Assembly (NCBI GenBank): GCA_028289725.1
Contig: JANQOH010000129.1
Location: 1-10,093 of the forward strand
Length of the DNA stretch: 10,093 nt
Source: Alphaproteobacteria bacterium
GTDB taxonomy: Bacteria > Pseudomonadota > Alphaproteobacteria > UBA7887
Direction: 5' to 3'
Under the pieces are notes generated by a model. The model had not been told where the DNA came from. It saw only the letters and a list, made by a program, of their open reading frames with translations, and did no database searches. This document shows, piece after piece, positions 6,479-10,093 of the stretch; the first letter of the stretch is position 1; every line of letters starts with the position of its first letter. A program made the translations under genes and the position numbers.

Positions 6479-7849
6479 TTATTCGGCGGCGGCCGCGACC
6501 GGTTGATACATCGTGACGAATTCCTCCGCCGCGGTCGGATGGATCGCCATCGTGTCGTCGAACTGGGCCTTGGTCGCGCCGCATTTGAGTGCGATCGCCA
6601 CACCTTGAATAATTTCAGGGGCATCGGGGCCGGCCATGTGACAGCCGACCACACGATCGCTTTCGCGATCGACGATTAGCTTCATCAAGGTCCGGCCTTC
6701 ATTTCCGCTCAAAGTGTTCTTCAGCGGTTTGAAGGCAGACCTGTAAATATCAATATTTGCGAAGGCCAGGCGAGCCTGTTCCTCGGTTAGTCCAACCGTT
6801 CCGATCGGCGGTTGACTGAATACAGCCGTCGCGATGTTTTCATAGCTAACGATTTGCGGATTGTCGTTAAACCATGTTTCCGCGAGCGCGCGACCCTCGG
6901 CGATAGCCACCGGTGTCAAATTGTTTCGATCGGTACAGTCGCCGATCGCGAAGACGCTCGGCACCGCCGTGCACAAATAATCATCAACCGCAATTGCGCC
7001 ATTGTCGCGCAAGTGAATGCCGGCCTCCTCCAGGCCCAAGCCGCGCGTATTGGGGGCCCGGCCCGTCGCGTAAAACACCGTGTCCGTATCAATGGTGACG
7101 CCGTCCGTCGTATCCAGCGCGTAGTGATTTCCGGCCTGCCGAATTTCTGTAATTTTGCACGCCGATCGGATTGTAATCCCGATACGACGCATTTCCTGCT
7201 CCACATGCAGGCGAATGTCGTGATCGAAACCGCGCAACAAGTGATCCGCGCGAATGACGATCGTCACGTCGACCCCAAGACGGGCGAATACACCCGCAAA
7301 CTCAACGGCGATATAGCCGCCACCCGCAATGACGATCCGCTCCGGCAGGCGGTCCAAATCCAGCGCCTCGTTCGAGCTGATGGCGTGTTCGATACCCGGA
7401 ATTTGCGGCATCTCCGGCCAGCCGCCGGTGGCGATGAGAATGCGTTCGGCCGTCACCCGCCGTGCCTGACCATCAATGTCGACTTCGACGGTATGATCGT
7501 CGATCAGCCGTCCACGGCCGCGCAGCACGTCGACTTTCGCGTTCGACAACATGCGCTCGTAAATGCCGTTGAGGCGGTCGAGCTCGGTGTCCTTGTTTCG
7601 AATGAGCGTTGGCCAATCGAATGAGACCCCGCTGATGGACCAACCGTACCCGGCGGCGTCTTCCAAGTCCTCGGCCACGTGGCTGGCATAGACCAGGAAT
7701 TTTTTCGGAATGCACCCGCGGAGGACGCAAGTGCCGCCAACGCGGCTGGATTCGCAGATCGCCGCGCGAGCGCCATAGCCGCCCGCGCGACGTGTTGCCG
7801 CGACGCCGCCCGAGCCAGCGCCGATGGTGAATAAGTCGTAGTCGTACAC
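6479..7849 (-). CDS. gor: Glutathione-disulfide reductase
   Basis: This cytoplasmic flavoenzyme reduces glutathione disulfide with NADPH and keeps the thiol pool reduced. The 456-residue protein has all family marks: the FAD loop IGAGSGGVAATR (9-20), the redox disulfide GGTCVLRGCIPKK (Cys41 and Cys46), the NADPH-binding GGGYIAVEFAG (176-186), the second FAD motif AIGDCTDRNNLTPVA (301-315) and the active-site HPTAAEEFVTM (His437 and Glu442). Arg200 and Arg206 in VIRADHLLRGFD match the two arginines that choose NADPH over NADH. Together with GGTCVxRGCxPKK this separates it from dihydrolipoamide dehydrogenase and mercuric reductase. The start is GTG at 7849. The ribosome binding site is weak, but MYDYDLFTIGAG is the normal family N-terminus and no other start fits. 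It follows gabD by 40 bases, probably in one transcript. Confidence 0.96.
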   Translation of the reverse strand: MYDYDLFTIGAGSGGVAATRRAGGYGARAAICESSRVGGTCVLRGCIPKKFLVYASHVAEDLEDAAGYGWSISGVSFDWPTLIRNKDTELDRLNGIYERMLSNAKVDVLRGRGRLIDDHTVEVDIDGQARRVTAERILIATGGWPEMPQIPGIEHAISSNEALDLDRLPERIVIAGGGYIAVEFAGVFARLGVDVTIVIRADHLLRGFDHDIRLHVEQEMRRIGITIRSACKITEIRQAGNHYALDTTDGVTIDTDTVFYATGRAPNTRGLGLEEAGIHLRDNGAIAVDDYLCTAVPSVFAIGDCTDRNNLTPVAIAEGRALAETWFNDNPQIVSYENIATAVFSQPPIGTVGLTEEQARLAFANIDIYRSAFKPLKNTLSGNEGRTLMKLIVDRESDRVVGCHMAGPDAPEIIQGVAIALKCGATKAQFDDTMAIHPTAAEEFVTMYQPVAAAAE

Positions 7850-7889
7850 TGCGATCAGGGACCTACCAGATGGTCCGAGGTCGACCGGA

Positions 7890-9347
7890 TCACCGGTCCA
7901 CCGCGCCCATCAGCATGTATTTGGTCTCGAGATACTCATCCATGCCTTCGCGGGCGCCTTCGCGTCCAATGCCAGACTCCTTGACGCCACCGAACGGCGC
8001 GACCTCGGTCGACAAAATGCCTTCATTGATGCCAACCATGCCGTATTCCAAGGCCTCCGCAACCCGCCAGATGCGGCCGACATCGCGGCTGAAGAAGTAA
8101 GCGGCTAAGCCATATTGCGTGTTGTTTGCCATCTCGATGGCTTCGTCGTCGGACTTGAACTTGAACAAGGGTGCGACGGGGCCGAAGGTTTCTTCGTGGA
8201 AAATCTTCATGTCGTCGGTGACATCGGTAAGCACAGTCGGTTCGAAGAATTGGCCGCCCAGTTCATGGCGTGAACCGCCAGCTGCCAAACTTGCGCCTTT
8301 ATTCACGGCGTCCGAGATGTGCTCCTCGACCTTTTCGACCGCGGCCATGTCGATCAGCGGTCCCTGCGTCACGCCATCACCTTGCCCGTCACCGACTTTG
8401 AGTTTGGCGACCTCGTCACCAAGTCGTTCGGCGAATTCGTCATAAATGTCTTCCTGGACCAATATGCGGTTGGCGCATACGCAGGTTTGTCCGGCATTGC
8501 GATATTTTGACGCCATGGCGCCGGCCACCGCCTGATCGAGATTGGCGTCGTCAAACACGATCAACGGTGCGTTGCCGCCAAGCTCCATGGACACTTTCTT
8601 AACCGTGTGCGCGCACTGCTCCATGAGCACTTTGCCGATTTCGGTTGAACCGGTGAAAGATAGTTTGCGAACTGTCGGGTTGCCCGTCATTTCGCCACCG
8701 ATCGCGCTCGCGGACCCAGTAATCACGTTGAAGATGCCCTTCGGAAAGCCGGCGCGTTCGGCAAGCTCCGCCAGCGCTAACGCGGAATAGGGCGTCGAAG
8801 TCGCTGGCTTGACCACAATCGGGCATCCCGCCGCCAAAGCAGGTCCAGCCTTGCGTGTGATCATGGCCGACGGGAAGTTCCAAGGCGTAATGGCAGCGAC
8901 CACACCGATCGGCTCTTTGGTCACTACAATGCGGCGATCCGGCAAAGTCGCTGGGATGACATCGCCATAGGCCCGTTTCGCCTCCTCGGCGAACCACTCG
9001 ATGAACGACGACGCATAAAGAATCTCGCCCTTCGCTTCCGGCACGGGTTTGCCCTGTTCCAGGGTCATCATCAGCGCCAAATCGTCGATATTCTCGATCA
9101 TCAAATCGAACCAACCGCGCAGCATGTTGGCGCGCGCTTTGCCGGTCATGGCACGCCAGGCCGGCCAGGCGTCGTTGGCCGCCTCGATCGCGCGGCGCGT
9201 TTCTTCAGCGCCCATTTTTGGAATGGTGCCGATGACTTCACCATTGGACGGGTTGGTGACGTCGATCGTTTCGCCGGAGTCAGCCCCGACCCACTCACCG
9301 TTGATGAAGCAATTGGTATGGAATAGCCCTTGGTCCTTGAGCTGCAT
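7890..9347 (-). CDS. gabD: Succinate-semialdehyde dehydrogenase (GabD type, NAD(P)+)
   Basis: This aldehyde dehydrogenase oxidises succinate semialdehyde to succinate, the last step of the GABA shunt. Close homologues also act on glutarate semialdehyde. From MQLKDQGLF the protein has 485 residues, close to E. coli GabD (482). Visible motifs are TPWNFP with Asn157, the cofactor-binding VVKPATSTPYSALALAELA (from 178, Lys180), FTGSTEIGK (231-239), MELGGNAP with the general base Glu255, and NAGQTCVCANR with the nucleophile Cys289. The paired CVC is typical of GabD. The C-terminal EVAPFGGVKESGIGREG and YLETKYM are also standard. I placed the start at ATG 9347 because GGGAGG lies seven bases upstream. 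A longer frame reaches 9392 but adds only 15 unconserved residues. No GABA transaminase gene is in the window, so the physiological aldehyde is not fixed by context. Confidence 0.94.
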   Translation of the reverse strand: MQLKDQGLFHTNCFINGEWVGADSGETIDVTNPSNGEVIGTIPKMGAEETRRAIEAANDAWPAWRAMTGKARANMLRGWFDLMIENIDDLALMMTLEQGKPVPEAKGEILYASSFIEWFAEEAKRAYGDVIPATLPDRRIVVTKEPIGVVAAITPWNFPSAMITRKAGPALAAGCPIVVKPATSTPYSALALAELAERAGFPKGIFNVITGSASAIGGEMTGNPTVRKLSFTGSTEIGKVLMEQCAHTVKKVSMELGGNAPLIVFDDANLDQAVAGAMASKYRNAGQTCVCANRILVQEDIYDEFAERLGDEVAKLKVGDGQGDGVTQGPLIDMAAVEKVEEHISDAVNKGASLAAGGSRHELGGQFFEPTVLTDVTDDMKIFHEETFGPVAPLFKFKSDDEAIEMANNTQYGLAAYFFSRDVGRIWRVAEALEYGMVGINEGILSTEVAPFGGVKESGIGREGAREGMDEYLETKYMLMGAVDR

Positions 9348-9419
9348 GAGACTGCCTCCCTGGAATTCGCGTGCCGTGCGGGGGCCCGGCAACCGGTCAA
9401 TGAAGGAAACTTAGCTCGG

Positions 9420-9447
9420 AGTATACGCCGCGCCGGACACGCCGCAA
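9420..9447 (-). promoter_or_regulatory. Candidate sigma70-type promoter for gabD and genes downstream
   Basis: On the minus strand, TTGCGG (9447-9442) is followed after 16 bases by TATACT (9425-9420), one mismatch from the ideal -10 box. It would start transcription near 9412, leaving a leader of about 65 bases to the gabD ATG at 9347. The -10 box is good, while the -35 box matches mainly in its TTG. This is a reading of sequence only. Confidence 0.45.
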
Positions 9448-9698
9448 GTGGCCGCAGCCTATAGTCCGCATACTTGATTGAACGGGAAAAAGGGGGGGAA
9501 TTTCCGAGCACAAATCGCGCCCGCGCGGCAACTCTGAGCAAGGCTACCCGATTACTGAAAAAGAACCGTCGTATGAGGCGCTTAGGCGCTGATTGCCGAC
9601 AGTCACAACCCCGTGAACAAGTTTGACTCGGCATGAGGAGGACAGCCTCGTCTAATGAGAACGAGCAATGAATTTTGCCGGAGGGGAGACAGACTCCA
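9448..9698 (+). other. Rest of the divergent intergenic region upstream of the Cys-repeat lipoprotein
   Basis: No credible gene lies between gabD and the plus-strand lipoprotein. The stretch holds an A-run beside a run of seven G (9487-9498) and a short direct repeat, AGGCGCT at 9576-9582 and again at 9584-9590. GAGGGGAG at 9681-9688, ten bases before the lipoprotein ATG, is its ribosome binding site. I found no convincing plus-strand -35/-10 pair. The lipoprotein promoter should lie here because the neighbouring gene is divergent, but I cannot place it. Confidence 0.4.
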
Positions 9699-10093
9699 AT
9701 GAAACTCAATACAAGAAATCGACTTTTGAGCACGACGGTTATCCCGTTCGCGCTCGGACTTGGATTGGTGGCGGCCGGCTGTACCGACACCGCGCGTTCG
9801 AGTGCAGGCAATCCATGCTATGCTGCGGCGTGCAACCCGTGCGCGGGCTGCAATCCCTGCAATGCGTGTAATCCGTGCGGCGGCTGCAATCCCTGCGGCG
9901 CTTGCAATCCCTGTGCGGCCAACGCCTGCAACCCGTGCGGCGGCTGCAACCCGTGTGGCGCTTGTAACCCTTGTGGGGGCGGTTGCGGCGTGAGCGCGGT
10001 TACCGAGTGCGTGGTTCCGCGCGTTGCGTGTAATCCCTGTGCCGCGGCGTGCGGTGCCTGTGGCGGCTGCAATCCGTGTGGCGCCTGCAATCC
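9699..10093 (+). CDS. Cysteine-lattice lipoprotein with CNPC repeats (runs off the right edge)
   Basis: The 131 visible residues start with a lipoprotein signal peptide: a basic MKLNTRNR, a hydrophobic stretch, and a lipobox LVAAGC that would place lipid on Cys28 after cleavage. A short linker follows. From residue 45 nearly every third residue is Cys, in units such as CNPCGGCNPCGA. Ten complete CNPC motifs are visible in blocks at 45-72, 77-92 and 111-127, plus one cut by the edge. The second and third blocks are separated by a Cys-poorer spacer (VSAVTECVVPRVA, 98-110). In total 27 Cys are visible. I do not know a characterised function. The regular CxxC spacing suggests metal binding or a dense disulfide network in the periplasm or outer membrane, and both are inference. 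GAGGGGAG precedes the ATG at 9699. It is the only plus-strand gene. No stop occurs before the edge, so the length and any C-terminal domain are unknown. Confidence 0.85.
   Translation, partial: MKLNTRNRLLSTTVIPFALGLGLVAAGCTDTARSSAGNPCYAAACNPCAGCNPCNACNPCGGCNPCGACNPCAANACNPCGGCNPCGACNPCGGGCGVSAVTECVVPRVACNPCAAACGACGGCNPCGACN
9831..10093 (+). repeat. Tandem 9/18-base repeat encoding the Cys-Asn-Pro-Cys-Gly-Gly/Ala units
   Basis: The coding sequence repeats with an 18-base period, roughly TGCAAYCCSTGYGGCGSC, which is C-N-P-C-G-G/A in protein. It occurs in three blocks, 9831-9914, 9927-9974 and 10029 to the edge. Copies differ mostly at third codon positions (AAT/AAC, CCC/CCG, TGC/TGT). This suggests the protein pattern is kept by selection, and that the array is not a very recent slippage product. 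Confidence 0.85.

Noticed and set aside
6397..6654. 86-residue N-terminal extension of the FAD oxidase
   Set aside because: It overlaps the end of glutathione reductase, is dominated by Arg, Ser and Pro, and is not needed because the ATG at 6396 has a good ribosome binding site and the family N-terminus.
6812..7624. Plus-strand open frame of 270 codons opposite glutathione reductase
   Set aside because: The minus-strand gene is unambiguous. The plus frame shows no recognisable domain and is rich in Arg, Asn and His, as expected from an antisense frame.
9818..10090. Minus-strand open frame of Gln/Pro/His/Gly repeats opposite the CNPC gene
   Set aside because: A repeat is open in several frames. 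The plus frame has a signal peptide, lipobox and ribosome binding site, while the minus frame has none of these.

Overview
The window looks like a chromosomal segment of a GC-rich alphaproteobacterium. This rests on the high GC content, dense same-strand gene packing, frequent GTG/TTG starts with strong GGAGG-type ribosome binding sites, a class II DAHP synthase, and protein motifs typical of that group. No phage, IS element, tRNA, rRNA or CRISPR array was seen. The organism is inferred from these features only.

Almost everything is on the minus strand, so transcription runs right to left. From 9347 down to 4801 lie three redox enzymes: a GabD-type succinate-semialdehyde dehydrogenase (7890-9347), glutathione-disulfide reductase (6479-7849) and an FAD-binding oxidase of the alkylglycerone-phosphate synthase type (4801-6396). 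A gap at 4603-4800 holds only a start-less open frame. Next comes a tight three-gene membrane cassette at 2594-4602: a MotA/TolQ/ExbB-type proton-channel protein, a single-pass stator-like protein with an Asp at the start of its membrane helix and an unusual beta-rich outer domain, and a small two-helix membrane protein. After a 158-base gap come class II DAHP synthase (1047-2435), the entry enzyme of the shikimate pathway, an atypical short-chain dehydrogenase lacking the YxxxK motif (212-991), and the start of a further gene whose GTG shares one base with the SDR stop (below 212). That last gene may be nicotinate phosphoribosyltransferase-like.

The right edge is the only clear plus-strand gene. 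It is divergent from gabD across a roughly 350-base intergenic region and starts at 9699. It encodes a lipoprotein whose mature part is a cysteine lattice of CNPC repeats, with 27 Cys in the 131 visible residues. It runs off the window.

Several starts were moved inward from the longest possible frame, because a good ribosome binding site and the family N-terminus agree on an internal ATG: the stator-like protein at 3821, the FAD oxidase at 6396 and GabD at 9347. The two items most worth following are the CNPC-repeat lipoprotein and the proton-channel cassette with its non-standard stator partner.
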